This document shows positions 12,101 through 25,020 of a stretch of DNA of 64,000 bases, piece after piece (within the stretch, counting starts at the first letter, position 1; each line of letters starts with the position of its first letter). The notes beneath the pieces are model-generated. The model worked only from the letters and a program-made list of their open reading frames with translations, was not told the origin of the DNA and did no database searches. The translations under genes were made by a program, and so were the position numbers. The DNA comes from Nilaparvata lugens. Lineage: Eukaryota; Arthropoda; Insecta; Hemiptera; Delphacidae. The stretch is taken from the NCBI RefSeq assembly GCF_014356525.2, contig NC_052505.1, positions 8,186,171 through 8,250,170 on the forward strand, given 5' to 3'.

Positions 12101-13000
12101 TTCTGATAGACTCTACGACTCTACGCATGTATAGCGTGGTTGAGGTATTTATTGTTTGCAACAAGTGAATGGTGGATAAATTCATAGAGATTGTAATGCG
12201 CTAAACATGCATAAACAAAATTTTGTAGAACCAAGCAATAACAAACTGATCGGCTCTAGCGGAATCATCATTGTTTTGATTGGCGGATCTCGAATATTAT
12301 GGAGAGTCAGTTTCACATATATACCTCGATGACCTGGTTCAAATCCAATATTACCCACTATACTTGGGTGGAGGTTCAAATTTTGGGCCATGTGGTGTGT
12401 GAAATAAAGTGATGAAAAATCTGGAGTGGATTAATTTCTACCAAAGCTTGTGGATATATTACATTTATATTAGGAATGTACCATAGAATTTTGTTATTTT
12501 ATATGGCAAGCAGAGCAGGAAATTAAATAGCCTACAAATCCAAACCCATCACGTCGACATGAACAAATATTTATTCACTTCAATGGCGGGGGAGTAGGTA
12601 TGGCATCCAATCATATCGGATAACATCATCAACAATATTCTCGATACAACTATACTGGAACTTTTTCTACAACGAAAAATAATTCTTAATCATGATGTTA
12701 TCATGTGGACTGACTGGATTCATGAATTATTCTTTTGAAATTATTTCTGACCAAGTTTATTTGATTTAAAGAGCATGATAATGTTATTTTTCCGCGGTAG
12801 TAGTGAAGTCGTGTACATGACAGTTCCATTGGGGTGATTCACACACCGTATGTCATTGACAACTACTTCATAAAAAATTAAACTAAATTCAATTCATGAA
12901 TCCTACTTAAACAAATGAGCAATATTGACAACTCCACCTTGAGCTGCTTACGCATATTTGAAAAGCATTTGATAAAATTATCTTCTCCCTTTAGATGAAG
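9200..13000. other. AT-rich sequence, no gene recognised
   Basis: About 3.8 kb with only short chance frames (the longest is 97 codons at 11238-11531 minus, with no recognisable domain). I see no inverted or tandem structure by eye. It may be intronic, intergenic or old decayed repeat. Confidence 0.4.
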
Positions 13001-13004
13001 CTAA

Positions 13005-13155
13005 GGCCCGGTTGCACAAAAGCCGGTTAAATTTCAACCGTGATTAATTCCTCGAGAACCAATCAGAGAAGGCTTTTTTGAAACGACGGCTTCTCCGATT
13101 GATTCTCTTGGAATTAACACGATTAAAATTCAAGCAGCTTTTGTGCAACCGGTAC
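13005..13155. mobile_element. 151-bp MITE flanked by TAA
   Basis: The left end GGCCCGGTTGCACAAAAG is matched in inverted orientation at the right end (CTTTTGTGCAACCGGTAC). The arms continue inward through AATCGTGATTAATTCC-type sequence, giving a nearly complete hairpin of about 150 bp. TAA is present immediately outside both ends (13002-13004 and 13156-13158). A 3-bp TAA/TTA duplication would fit a PIF/Harbinger origin, but this assignment is inference. Confidence 0.82.
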
Positions 13156-13159
13156 TAAG

Positions 13160-14555
13160 GGAGATAAAACTTAACTGTTCATAGCCTGCCAAGAAAACTC
13201 TCTTTCACATAGAAATATATCCTATGAGATTATTAGCCAAAACTCATGCTTATTTGATAGGGGCACACTCAATTGGTATGGAATATTTCCATTTCAGGAT
13301 GAGAGGTTTGAATGAAGTAATCGAATTTAGTGTAAAAAAGTTATTAACAAGAGATTTTCATGAGAAATAGTATGTATAATAGTTTTCCTTTGTAGACAGT
13401 TTAGTAAGACAAAGACAAAATTTCTAAGCTGTGATACATCTATGCATTTGAATGTTTCATTCCAATTGTGCTATTTATAAATTAAAAACTCTATGATGGA
13501 ATGAGAACATTATATGATACGAAATGAGATTGAAGAAATACCGATAATTTGATCTTCTAAATTGTCTTTTTTTATGACGGAATTTCAACTCACTATGAAA
13601 GAGACAAGAGCTTCACACTTAACACTTCACTCTTTGTTATCCACGATGTAATAACGTTTTGCTCAAAGCTATCTGTGGTAGTTGAGAATCACATCCATTG
13701 TTCCCTGACAATTGATTGTTTTGCAGTCACAGAATTCAAATCCATGCTATTGCAGTTCTCTGCATTATCATTATACTATTCACGAGGAATTTTCTCTCCT
13801 TAGGAGTGTTTGTAATGGAATATCGTTCACAGAGATGCCATTCAAGTTAAACAATGTAGTGATGAGTGTTTATTGGAACTTGATTTTTCCGAAATTAGAT
13901 GATATTCAACAGATTGAGCGATAAATGGATTGAATGAATAATTTAATCTATGAATGAAGATATCAGTATTATACAGCTAGGATTTACCAATACGTCGCCT
14001 GATATGACAGTGAATGATCAACAAACTCGAGGTAGATAATAATATTCTTGTTGCTAGAGGGAAAATTGAGAGAGGAAAGAATTCCAGAGCTGGATATTGT
14101 TGTTCATTTTAATCTTTTCCCAGATGAATCACAGAAGTTTCAAGTTTTCTCTCATGGATTTCCACACACACACACACTCTCTCTCCAATTTCCTGTGTTA
14201 TTTGAAGTACGGATATAACGCTCTTTCCTGAGAGGTTTCAAAGCTAAGCCAATCATTGTGAGTCGTGCCCACAACATAGCATTGTTATTATACGAATTCC
14301 TAGAAACTCTACTCTGTGAAACTCCATATACCATTATATGATCCCCTTCGAAACGTCGCACGAGTTTTTTCCCGTTCAAGTATGTCAGAACCTTCTAGAC
14401 CTTCTATATATGTGACAGCTTACTTTGGGTGATCGGATCACGTATTATGGGATGAAACTTTTGAATTGTGAGTCTTGAAAATATTCCAGAGAGCACTATA
14501 GAAGAGATGAAGATGTTGATCTCTAACCTTCATTTTTTTCAGATAATCAACCTTC
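13160..14555. other. No gene recognised
   Basis: AT-rich sequence with short chance frames. A small (AC)n followed by (TC)n tract lies at about 14161-14182. Nothing else stands out. Confidence 0.4.
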
Positions 14556-14557
14556 AC

Positions 14558-14602
14558 ATAAATCAGTGGTTTTTTGACAACTTCTAAGTCTTTTTCATTC
14601 AA
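14558..14602. repeat. Solo end of the fold-back family
   Basis: ATAAATCAGTGGTTTTTTGA and the following CAACTTCTAAGTCTTTTTC match the right terminal arm of the fold-back elements at 37.1-37.3 and 40.8-41.0 kb. The rest of the element is not present. Confidence 0.75.
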
Positions 14603-14604
14603 TC

Positions 14605-15290
14605 TTCATTTTTACAAAAAGCACATTATTAAAACTATTGAGTGAAAAAAGGTTACTGTGAGCTATCAATTCTACAAATTTGAAAAATAAATTTAATTCA
14701 AGTCTGAAATAAGGTTGTGCCATTTAGGCCTTTACTTTCAGAGGAATACCTGTGAAGAACTGATCTCAATATTCTATAATATTTTGAAAAAAGATCCTTA
14801 AAATAGCCTTTCATGTGTCGTGAAGTCCTCATATTCAATTACTAGAGATTCCTAGTAATTTGGAAGCTCCAGCTTACCAGATATTTCATTCATCAATCAA
14901 ATTCATTGATATTTCATTTTTAATCCGTTATTGTTTCTACCAAGAAAATCGAGTGTCAAGTGATAAAAAAACATTTGTGCCGTAACTGGAATCAAACCGG
15001 GGATCTATAGGCAGAGGAATATAGAAGTAATAGGTCAATAGTGAGTGTATATCACGATCACACAAACAGATACCTACACACTGTTTCTAATAACTAAAAA
15101 ACGGCTATATTATTTCAATTTTTTCGAGTGCGCGTGATGAGATGCGTTTGTGAAACAGCCATGAGTGATTCATAAATTCTCCTTCATATCACACTGAAAT
15201 CTGGGTCATACTCCATTCCGATGTCATTCAATGATTCTCTTTCAAGATTCATCAGAGTTTCATTTCCTATTATCTTCTTCCGTTAGGGCA
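14605..15290. other. No gene; short inverted relative of the adjacent tandem array
   Basis: Mostly structureless. At 14973-15000 the sequence TTGTGCCGTAACTGGAATCA is the inverse of a segment repeated in the tandem array just downstream (TGATTCCAGTTACGGCACAA), so part of the same repeat family sits here in opposite orientation. Confidence 0.55.
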
Positions 15291-15293
15291 ACT

Positions 15294-16111
15294 CTTGAAT
15301 AGAAATAAAAACATAAAAATCTAAGTGCCATCTTTTGAAATTGTTCATTCACAACACTCAATAAACAAATTGAAAAAAGGGCACTTTATTTTTAGTTTCA
15401 TTCCGGGTATGATTCCAGTTACGGCACAAATTGAGATGTATGTTGAACAAATTCAGATGTATTGGGGCTTGCAATATTGATGCATCCAATCAATAATGAG
15501 TTCTAAATCTTCTAGTTATAGGAAATTCCTCATACCCAAAGAATAGAAAAAAATATAAAACTCTAAGTACCCTCCTTTGAAATTGTTCATTCACAACACT
15601 CAATAAACAAATTGAAAAAAGGCACTTTATTTTTTTAGGGCAGAGTATTTTTATTTCTCATTTCTTTTTATTTCCTAGTTTCATTCCGGGTATGATTCCA
15701 GTTACGGCACAAATTGAGATGTATGTTGAACAAATTCAGATGTATTGGGGCTTGCAATATTGATGCATCCAATCAATAATGAGTTCTAAATCTTCTAGTT
15801 ATAGGAAATTCCTCATACCCAAAGAATAGAAAAAAATATAAAACTCTAAGTACCCTCCTTTGAAATTGTTCATTCACAACACTCAATAAACAAATTGAAA
15901 AAAGGCACTTTATTTTTTTAGGACAGGGTATTTTTATTTCTCATTTCTTTTCATTTCCTAGTTTCATACCGGGTATGATTCCAGTTACGGCACAAATTGA
16001 GATATATGTTAAATAAATTCAGATGTATTGGGGCTTGCAATATTGATGCATCCAATCAATAATGACTTCTAAATCTTCCAGTAATACGAAATTCCTCATA
16101 GCCAAAGAATG
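15294..16111. repeat. Three-copy tandem array, units of about 242 and 283 bp
   Basis: The word TTGTTCATTCACAACACTCA begins at 15341, 15583 and 15866, and long stretches between are nearly identical (for example TGGGGCTTGCAATATTGATG). The second and third units carry about 41 extra bases (AGGGCAGAGTATTTTTATTT and neighbours) that the first lacks. Each unit contains GGGTATGATTCCAG next to TTACGGCACAAA. This faintly resembles a tRNA B box, but no tRNA fold was found. Units two and three are closer to each other than to the first, which suggests stepwise duplication. Confidence 0.88.
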
Positions 16112-16189
16112 CTTCTTGTTTCATATTGCAGAATCTTCATTATCATATTTTCAAATTATGATGAAGCGAGCCTCATTTACGACAACTTT

Positions 16190-16600
16190 GACAGTCAAAG
16201 TAATGTTGGATGAAGGATTCCACAGTGAGCTGGATAATTCAGCAAGAGCGCGAGCAGTGCAATATTATTCATTCCATCGTTGCTGAATTTGAATCGGCTT
16301 TTCGTTTCCTCATGGAGTTGTTTTCTGTTCTCAACCATTACCTCGCTCGGCTCTCGGATCCTCATCACGTCTGTCTGAGGAGAGAAGAAATTCTCCGCAA
16401 ACATTTACCGATTCTTTCAGGCCATTTCCATCCGACCTCCCGCTGTCTTTTCAAGGACGGCGCAGCGATTCGCCCGAGGAAAAGCGCAGTCTTGATGTTC
16501 CATTGACTTTCTTCGCGAATAATCTGAAGAGCCGGAAAACCCCGGACTTCATTCTCCACCGCATCTCATCCTTCTTAAACTCCTACTTCTTCCTTACAAT
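16190..16600. other. GC-richer unique-looking block, possible regulatory DNA
   Basis: The composition rises relative to both sides and overlapping frames appear on both strands (16210-16506 plus, 16365-16559 minus). No peptide shows a recognisable domain. Function is unknown; conserved non-coding sequence is one possibility. Confidence 0.25.
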
Positions 16601-18335
16601 TCAAGGAAATATCCCTCTCAGACTTGTGATAAATTATTTACATTCAACGCTGAGACTTCGAAATCTGGTAAATGGCGTAGTGACCTTCGAGTACATTGGC
16701 AAGGGAGCTCTGAAACTAACTTCTGAATACCTTTGAAATGCCATCAAAGTTTATTCAAGCTCTGTTGCAGCTTCTCCAGTTGGAATTGTTATTATGAGAT
16801 TTACGGACTTTCTTCACCAAATACATCCGTTCCCTCCGTTCACTCTTTGAGCACTACTAAGATCTTCTACTCCTCAAAAACACAAGAAACACGTCACTGA
16901 ATATATCTATTCATAATACTCTGTTCTACTATAAAAAATATTCACAAAGTTGAACTCGAGCCTCGGCCAAACTTATTGTAGTAAAGGAAGAACAGTTTTC
17001 TCATTTTTCTTCCAGAAGTATTTAAACTGGAATGCAAGTGAGAAAACAGATTTGAAATTTGCAAAGTTACAAAAAATATACTGTATCCACTGCTCACAAT
17101 AAAGTATCGTCATCACTATAGTCGTTTCCACTTCAATATTTCATAGCAGCACCGGTCATTGGTTCAATTCGTTCTCCATCGTTTTTAAAGTGGATAGCAT
17201 AACCACGGAATAAGCATAAAGTGTAGTTTTCTCGTAGTGTTTCTTTCCTCTGTGGCATAACCTATAACTCTTATTCATTCATTGTATTATCATTCATCCC
17301 ATCATCATCACCTAGGCTTAAAATACTTCTAGAAAGTCGCCTTTGTAGAATAATAAATAATTAATCTTGAATTTCTTATAATGTCTTATTCATCTGAAAT
17401 TTCATTTCAAATTTATGATTTTTCTACGTCAACATAAAATTAACAGGAATCATTGTTCTAGCTCGAAGGAGTCGAGTCCTCAGCTTGAAAAGATGTATTG
17501 GAGAAATAAGCTTTTGGTTTGTTGATAGACGATTGTTCATGAGCTCGGAAGAATATTCATAATAGATTGTTGATAGCTGAATAGAGATTCAACCTCAAAT
17601 TAATGTTTCTTTAGGAGATTATCTCTAGCATTGAGATATTCATATTTTTATCCAGTAAATCACTGGTTCCTATAACATATTGAAAAAATGTTGTTTGTAA
17701 CGAATGATTTCCTAGACATTTAACTCTTTCCAAGAGTATGTTCATGAACAAATTCCTCTATTAATTCAACTCTATTGAATACGCCAAGTTGAAATAATAT
17801 GCTGTACTTGCTAACCAAAATAATGAAACCAATGTGAGAAAAAATGTCTAAACTCTGAAATGGCATTTCAAAAACCAACCAAACCAATAAGAAAGAAGGA
17901 TTATACTCCCTACAATAATAACGATTAAGTCTTAGGGATGGATGAATCTAATATGACTACCCCTCGAGTTTAATTACAATTACCTATAATTCAATAATAT
18001 AAGTATCTTAATTACATATAATCTCATTATAAATTATCTGATAACTATTATGTTCATGCACGAGATATGCTGCACGAAAAAACAGAAACGAAAGTTGTTT
18101 ATTCTAGTCAACGTAGGAAGAGCAACACAAAAGGGTTTTTTATTAAAAATTGTACACACTGATTACTGGTTAATATGCACAAAGGAAACTTATTATCTCT
18201 GCTTGAAAAGAAAAGCAGAGAAAACGACAGAAACATTTATTCTGCCTGTCTTTCAAATTGGTTCATTTTGTGAAGCAATATATACGAGGAACTCACATGA
18301 CAACCAATATTTTTTCACGGTATGTTAAACGAGAG
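16600..18335. other. No gene recognised
   Basis: AT-rich sequence. The longest frame is 92 codons at 18050-18328 (+), with no recognisable motif. I see nothing else. Confidence 0.4.
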
Positions 18336-18337
18336 CC

Positions 18338-18655
18338 ATGTTTTATTCATGAACTTCTTTGGACATCATTAAGTTAACTTTTATTCACAGGCATATACTA
18401 CAGGTAACATTACATAAATTCAAGCGAGAGTTATATTATAGGCTACTCTCATTACTGTTCTGCTCTTTACTGATATACTCTGTGAATCTCTTCAAAGCAT
18501 GTTTTATTCATAGACTTATTATGACATCATGAAGTTCACTTTTATTCAAAGGCATATATTACAGGTAATATTACATCAATATTCAAGCGAGAGTTATATT
18601 ATACACTCTTCACTGTTTTCCTCTCTACTGATATACTCTGTACATCTCTTCAGAG
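18338..18655. repeat. Two-copy tandem duplication, unit about 160 bp
   Basis: CATGTTTTATTCAT starts at 18338 and again at about 18498. Each is followed by matching ACATCAT, ACTTTTATTCA, CAAGCGAGAGTTATATTATA and TACTGATATACTCTGT segments. The copies differ by scattered substitutions and small gaps, so the duplication is not recent. Confidence 0.85.
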
Positions 18656-19019
18656 CTCTCTTGAAGAGATTATTCCAGTTTATATCACACAAATCCATAA
18701 TGTAAAGAATTCAGTATTGCATGAATACATGTGAACTGGATATCTATAGTTGATTCAGCATCCCGACACATTTTCTTATTTAGTGGGGGCCTTATTTTCT
18801 TAGAACAGCAAATAATCATCCGATCGTATTAAAAATTAATACTCTGTAAATATGATTTTTGTAATCATGTCTATATTTTGAATAAACTTCTCTGGTCATG
18901 TTGTACCCTCAACCAGAGAAGTTATCATTATTAATACTATTATTATTAGTTGTAACTGAACTCAGTTATAAGAGCTGTATTATAATAGTAACTGGTTGAA
19001 AGATTCATGTAATAATTTG

Positions 19020-20175
19020 GAGAACTAAATAAATAAATGTTTTATTGTAGCAGCAAAAGAGAACATCAAATGCATTACAACGTCAAATGGTAACAAAAGT
19101 AGACACATAAAAAATAAATAGAACTATTAAATAATATAAGTCACAATCGCACACAGGTAAATCATTATAACTAATTCTACACCAAGAAATTTTTCTCTGA
19201 TCTCAATGTAACAATCAAGTAATAAGGCTATTCCACTTCAAGATTTATTTCGAAAAATTCATCTATTTTATAAATACAATTTTCTGACAAAATTGCTTTC
19301 AATTTGTTTTTAAATTTTTCAATCTCTAGGTTCCTGATTGAAGGAGGTAAAAAATTATACAATTTTATCGCTGTATAGATGAATGTTTTTTGAGTCCTGG
19401 TGTAATTGAACCTGATTAAACTCAAAGTAGCCCTATTCCTTGTTCCATATGAGTGATATGAACCCAAAGCATCATATAAATGGATATTTCTTTTATATAT
19501 AGTAGGCTTTGAAAGATAAACAGTGCAGGAACCGTCATCACACCAAGACGAACAAACCCCTCTCTACAATGAGCTCGGGAAGGGAGTCCACAAATTAGTC
19601 TAATGCATGTTTTTTGCATCCTCAGTAGCCTTACACTAGAAAATTTATGACCCCAGAGTAAGGTACCTCGACTCAAATGACTTTGGATGAATGCAAAATA
19701 GACCGTTCTCAGTACCTTAGAACTTACACACAGTCTCAATCTGCGTATCAGGAATATGCCTTTACTGATTTTCGACTTCATATTCATAATGTTTTTTTCC
19801 CAATCCAGATTCTCATCAATCATAAATCCTAGAAAATTCACAGAATGACTTACAGCTTCTGTGGTATTTCTTGTCATATAATCTAATTCTAAATCTTGTA
19901 TTTTGCCTTCATTAATGCATAAACTATTAGCAGTACACCAATCTTGTATAGTTTCTGAAATATTTTTTAATTTGTTTCTCAATACTTCATGTGAATTAGA
20001 CCTGAGACAGATATTAATGTCATCAGCAAAGAGAAAGCTCTGTACTGATGGATTCGATAAAACATTAGGCAGATCATTCATGTAAATGATGAACATTATT
20101 GGACCAAGAATTGATCCCTGAGGAACACCATGCTTCACAGGTAGATATCCTGACTCTTTTCCATCACAAAAAACC
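19020..20175 (-). mobile_element. 5'-truncated LINE, minus strand
   Basis: The element runs from a truncated 5' end near 20175 to a 3' end near 19020, where the minus strand reads CAATAAAAC and then ATTTATTTATTTAG as a short repeated tail. It includes the second half of an RT domain, the C-terminal conserved region and a 3' untranslated region of about 200 bp. The endonuclease and the first half of RT are missing, as expected for incomplete target-primed reverse transcription. No target duplication was identified. Confidence 0.85.
19228..20175 (-). pseudogene. LINE reverse transcriptase C-terminal half, one frameshift
   Basis: The first frame (to 19422) contains RT motif B as KHGVPQGSILGPIMFIIYMN and the catalytic box SFLFADDINICL, then LGFMIDENLDWEKNI and the thumb-like LSRGTLLWGHKFSS. 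Coding similarity extends upstream of the first methionine to about 20175 (QKVFCDGKESGYLPV). Near 19470 the frame changes, and the protein continues in the frame of 19467-19228 with YHSYGTRNRATLSL and KLYNFLPPSIRNL, a block found at the C-terminus of many insect LINE ORF2 proteins. RT motif A is missing because of the truncation, so the copy is dead. The clade is uncertain (Jockey/CR1-like). Confidence 0.86.
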
Positions 20176-20300
20176 TTTTGAAATCAACCACTAGGTTGGA
20201 TTGGATCAGATTACATTTATTGATAAGGATCGCTATTGAAAGATCAATATAAACGTATAATAATGGAACAAACGTCAAGATGGAAGTTGAGAGAAGAATT
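20176..20300. other. Spacer between LINE and minisatellite
   Basis: No feature is recognised. Confidence 0.4.
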
Positions 20301-20398
20301 GTAGTGTTGTAACGTACTGTAGTATTGTAGCGTACTGTAGTGTTGTAGGGTACTGTAGTGTTGCGTACTGTAGTGTTATAGGGTACTGTAATGTTGTA
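20301..20398. repeat. 18-bp minisatellite, about 5.5 units
   Basis: The unit is close to GTAGTGTTGTAGGGTACT. Units differ by one to three substitutions, and the fourth lacks three bases (GTAGTGTTGCGTACT). Confidence 0.92.
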
Positions 20399-20399
20399 T

Positions 20400-21540
20400 C
20401 CAGTGGCGCGATGAATTTATTGAGTGGTCAACGTTGGCGATCTCCTGTTTGGAATGGGAGGGTGGCTGGTAATGTGTGAGGAGCGCAGTACATTTGTGTC
20501 GGCTTAGCAGTAAATTTGGCAAGCATCGGATTAGAACAGTTGATAAACTTGATCTATGTAATTCTGTATTCCCTTATTCAAATCCATTATGTGCTCACGA
20601 TCAATTCGGAACCAATGGATTATCTGTCTACCATAGCAACAATGACAAATGGGATTAACATGTCAAATCCCACTCAGTGCTTATAACAACAATTCTATTG
20701 TCATCTGACCGTCGAATTGATTACAATGCGAGAATATTCTGTAATAAATGAATAAAAATTGGAAGAATAAAAATATTTCCATTCATAGGAATGCTAATTG
20801 GGGGACTGGTATTTTTTGAGAGAGTGCCATTGATAAAGGTCACTCAAAAATAGAATGATAATATTGCTTGCAAAATAAATGCATTTTCATCTTCTATGAA
20901 ACTTTTTTAGGATTTTTTCCAATCAGTGGTTAGTTATGATTACCTGATGTACAAGAAAGTTTGTGTAGACATAGCACTCTTCCAAAATTTGTGAGTTCAT
21001 AATTTTTTGTATGAAAGAAGAGATAGAGTATTATTGAAGAAGTATACCGTAAAGTGTATATTTATAACTGCATAATTTTTTCAACGTGGAATATTTCATA
21101 TTTGGAGTTTGATAAGTAGTTTTGTAGTCAACAATTATTGTTTTTGACAATTAGCTTCTCTGGAATTTCGCAGGCAGCATGTATGAGAGTAATGAATGCA
21201 TTCATCAAGAATCACGATTTATTCTCTATTATTCAATATGGTATTCCATGAAATTCTAAGATTTAGAGTGGCCCAAGAGCCCCTCAAATTTGTTTCTACT
21301 CCATGGAGAATGGGGAATAAATTGTAGATGGAAAAACAAAGGTACAAATTTAATAACCAGAGAAAATTTGAAATTATTTTTCCGTCGAATAGATTGCATC
21401 CATCTTTCCTCACACGTACAAACATGTCTAACTTGTTGTATCAAGTGGAAAGGAGAATAGATTTGAAATATCGTAGCTTGGAAACTTGGAGATATATTGT
21501 GAATTTCTTTCGTCGAGTGGAAAACGTCATGTAGCTAGTT
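20400..21540. other. No gene recognised
   Basis: AT-rich sequence with chance frames only. Confidence 0.4.
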
Positions 21541-21910
21541 TTGTCAGCCTGACTCGATACAGGTTGTAGGTTAGCTTTAGTGGTCGAGCGAGGGCTTTGG
21601 AGAGGGATTGGTTGTGTTGGATGGTCGGGGCTCGAGTGGAGGGGTGGTGGTGAAGGAGGAGACGGGGGTTAGCAGCTCGACAAGAAGTCTTGCTTGGAGC
21701 AATCTCCGGGCGCCAGTTCAGCAGCTGTGCTCGGTAAACTTTTTTTATGTCCTTCCTCTGCGGCCAATATTGACCCACTTCTTTGCATTATCTCACACTT
21801 ATCCACTTTCTGTTACGAAAATTGGATGCCTCCGCTAAACTCTCCCCCGGTACAATGAAATATTCCGCTTGCCGTAAGAATTTACTGGATTACGCCGGCG
21901 TAGTAGATAA
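21540..21910. other. GC-rich block, possible regulatory DNA
   Basis: A local rise in GC with G-rich runs (for example GGGGTGGTGGTGAAGGAGG near 21640). Frames on both strands overlap and lack domains. Confidence 0.25.
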
Positions 21911-22929
21911 GAGGGTTATCATCGATAAAAACTAAGTTAGTGCTACTCACCGTGTAAAATCTCAAGCGCTCGTGAAGGTTTTTGTGATGGCTAATTCACT
22001 GCTGTTTCATCGCCATGCCCTTGACATAATGTCAATATTGGGATGGTAAAGGAGTTCCGTCATTCAGTTTGATGTTTGAATACCGGAACGATCTTTTTTT
22101 ATGTTATCATTTAACCATAAACGCCACATGGGATATTGTTTATCATCACATCGAACTATATGATTCATATCACTGTTGCATCTCATAAAACAAGTTCCTG
22201 AGCTCCCCAATGATTACCTTATTGCATTACTTTTCTCCTCCTGATCCGGATATAGCCTAGGAGTAGACGATTGTATTTTCCATTTCAAAAGGTGCTATTG
22301 AAATAGGTGCATTCTAATAGATGCATGAGCTATTTTTTGACTTTCTTAAAACAGAATACTGATAATAGCATGGATAGCACCAGTGATTTGAGAAATGATC
22401 GAGAAATGCAGTTAGTGGATAAGACCTGTATAGAATAGAATATAGTAGAGTATAATTTTCAATACATGAAGTTGTATTTCCATGAGATCCTGCTTATACT
22501 TCTGTCTCCAACTCAACTGAGATATTACAGTACTTATTTGTGATATTACTTCGGATAGATTGTGATATTATAATGGCGAATATTACTTGAGCATGGGAAT
22601 CAAATTTGTATTAACAATGGATAGTTGAAGAAATTAGTTTTTGAGGAGATTAGAAAAATTTGAAGATTTTGGAAGTCTCTTATGAAATTTCATTATTTAT
22701 AAGTCGTCGTCTGAAACTTTCGGCACGAGTCTTGAGGATTACTTGAAGAGACCCTCTTTCTTTGGTTAGGTCATAAAAAACCCAACTGTTCTGTTGGGGA
22801 ATTAATGAACGGTTGAGAAGTTACATTCTTCGGAGAGTTTGTTAGGATGTCAAGTGTTTTGATTCCCATTATTACTTTTATAGAGAAATTCAGCTTATTC
22901 TTAACAAGGACTTTATTAATCAAAAGTTG

Positions 22930-23760
22930 TAGAAAGTTGGAAAGGGGTGGATTGTTTAGCGCTGGAGTTCGAGTTCTTCCTCTTGTTCTTACTCCTCCTC
23001 GTCCTCATCATCTTCTCCCTTACAACTTCATCTTCATTTCCTTGTCTCTTCATCACCCTCATTTCGACACACTTTCTCTCAGTCTTATTTCTTTTCTTCC
23101 CACTCTCCTTCTTCCGCATGAATGGAAGAGGGAAGAGAATGGAAAAGAAGTTGAAGAAGCTGAATAACGAAGGGAGAATTGAGCCGTCAGAGCCTCGCAT
23201 GGTAGAGCTTGAAAAGTAGAGAGTAGGTGCACTCGTCCAATTCTCATCTCCTCTACGGTTCACACCGAACCCGTTCGCTTTGTGAGGAGAAACTTTTCAG
23301 TCGAATTTTGAATGCTCGAATCGATCTCTCACTTTGCTGTCGACCTTTACAGTGCTGTTGTGCCAGACCGGCACTCTCGTTCAGAGTTTAGAGCTCGAAG
23401 AATGGGGCAGAGCGTACCTACGCTCACTACAATGAGCACAATTTTATTATTGGCCGAGCGCCGAGGACGAGTCAAATCCAGAGGGACAGTGGACAGCTCA
23501 CTCTATCTCTCTCACTCAACACTGAATCCCGTCACAAAGCTTGATGGACGGACAATTCAAAGCGCTCTCTCCATTCGCAGATTGAATCCTCCACTCTTTA
23601 CAACTCGAGATCAACGCCGGATTACAAGCATCTTCAATGTTCGATCATTTCCTCTTTCACAATCGAATCTCCGTCGGACAGGATTCACATGGTTGCAATC
23701 CTACAGAGACATGCTGTTCCATCCCAGCGATTGATATTCAACGAGCAAAAACCGAGAGGA
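22930..23760. other. GC- and pyrimidine-rich block with a 140-codon frame of unknown status
   Basis: The first part (22970-23110) is a strongly pyrimidine-rich tract on the plus strand. The second part contains an open frame of 140 codons at 23312-23734 (+), starting MLESISHFAVDLYSAVV. It is rich in Ser, Arg and Leu and has no domain, signal peptide or membrane segment that I recognise. Overlapping frames on both strands in the first part point to composition rather than selection. The block could be an exon or promoter of an unidentified gene, or simply non-coding conserved DNA. Confidence 0.25.
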
Positions 23761-24390
23761 GATATACACAAAGGTATTCCCATCATTATCAATAAATACT
23801 ATGTTCATTTCATCCATAAATTCTTCATCATATCTATCTCCATTACTTGATGAATAATGTAGTCTCAGTCTGTGTTCAAATAAGTGTCGAAATCAAACTG
23901 GTTGTAGAGGTGGAGAGAACATATTTCTGAAATAGGAATTCCCTGTATTCTCTCATTGAGTAACTTGGTTTCTCCGAAAATTGATCAATCCAACACGAAA
24001 GAAGATTCTTAAAAAAATTCTCACGGAAAGAACTTTGATTTGATCAGGTTTGATAATGATAATAATGAGAAGCCATTCATGTCTTTTCTCATCCAGAACT
24101 CATAAAATTGCTAACAATAATGATGAATTTCTCTCATATCCAATTATCGTAATTATTCTTCTTAAATTGGATTATTGATAGCTACTTTGTCATGTTAATG
24201 TTAATTCGTTCCACCTTGAATGGTATACATTCAGAGCTCTTCTCCCATTAATAAGCACAAGATCACAAGTGGCAAAAGAAGAAAAAATGAAATAAGCGGG
24301 CAAACTTTAGTGTTTCCTCCAGAGAATTTTAAATGTAAGTGCTCAGTTTCTATCTAGTAGCAGAGATGATGCATAGAATTCATTATGCAG
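23760..24390. other. No gene recognised
   Basis: AT-rich sequence, no structure seen. Confidence 0.4.
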
Positions 24391-25020
24391 GCTTCAAGAG
24401 CTACTTCCGAATAATTTAGGCGGAGCGTAGACGCAGAGAGCGATGTATTGCGATAATTGCCAGTTATGACTCGTATGGAGGATGAGGGATCTGGCCTATT
24501 AGCAGCGGGGAAGGCACCCAAGTAGCGACCGGTTAGCTTGCTGAGGATGAAGATTAATGCTCGCCGGTCCTGCATAAAAACCTTGCTTGCTGACGCCACT
24601 TTTAATTAGGCACTTTGAACTCGACCTCACTTCTCTTCACTGCACGAGTAGAGACGAGGCAACGATAGCCACCGCCAAAAATCTATTACGCCTGCCGCAC
24701 CGCAAGAAATTTCACTTCTGGCACTTTTCAGACGCCCGGGGAAAGACGTCTCGAGACTCGAGCAGCCAAGCACTACCTTTTTTCGTTTTTCTGCGCTTCA
24801 ATTTAATTTTCCGTCTGCTTGATCGAGCCTCGCATATCCGCTGCGGTTGAAATTAGAATTTCAGAGCCCGACGTGGAATTTATTATTGCCCTTGTCATTG
24901 TCCACGTCTCCAGTGGAAGCATCATTATTCTACTCCTCAATCTAGTCGTCTTCTCCTTCGGCTTCTTCTCCATCATCAGGCTGAGATGTTCCTCTTGCCT
25001 TCTATTCCTACCAAGTCACC
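24390..25020. other. GC-rich block, possible regulatory DNA
   Basis: Contains CpG-rich segments (for example GACGCCCGGGGAAAGACGTC at about 24731) and frames on both strands without recognisable domains. Similar blocks recur across the window, spaced by AT-rich DNA. Confidence 0.25.

Noticed and set aside
15400..15420. tRNA-derived SINE in the 15-16 kb tandem array
   Set aside because: GGGTATGATTCCAG only loosely resembles a B box; no A box at the right distance and no cloverleaf could be drawn.
23312..23734. 140-codon frame as a gene
   Set aside because: The region is GC-rich, which lengthens chance frames, and overlapping frames occur nearby on both strands. No recognisable domain. Kept only as part of a GC-rich block.
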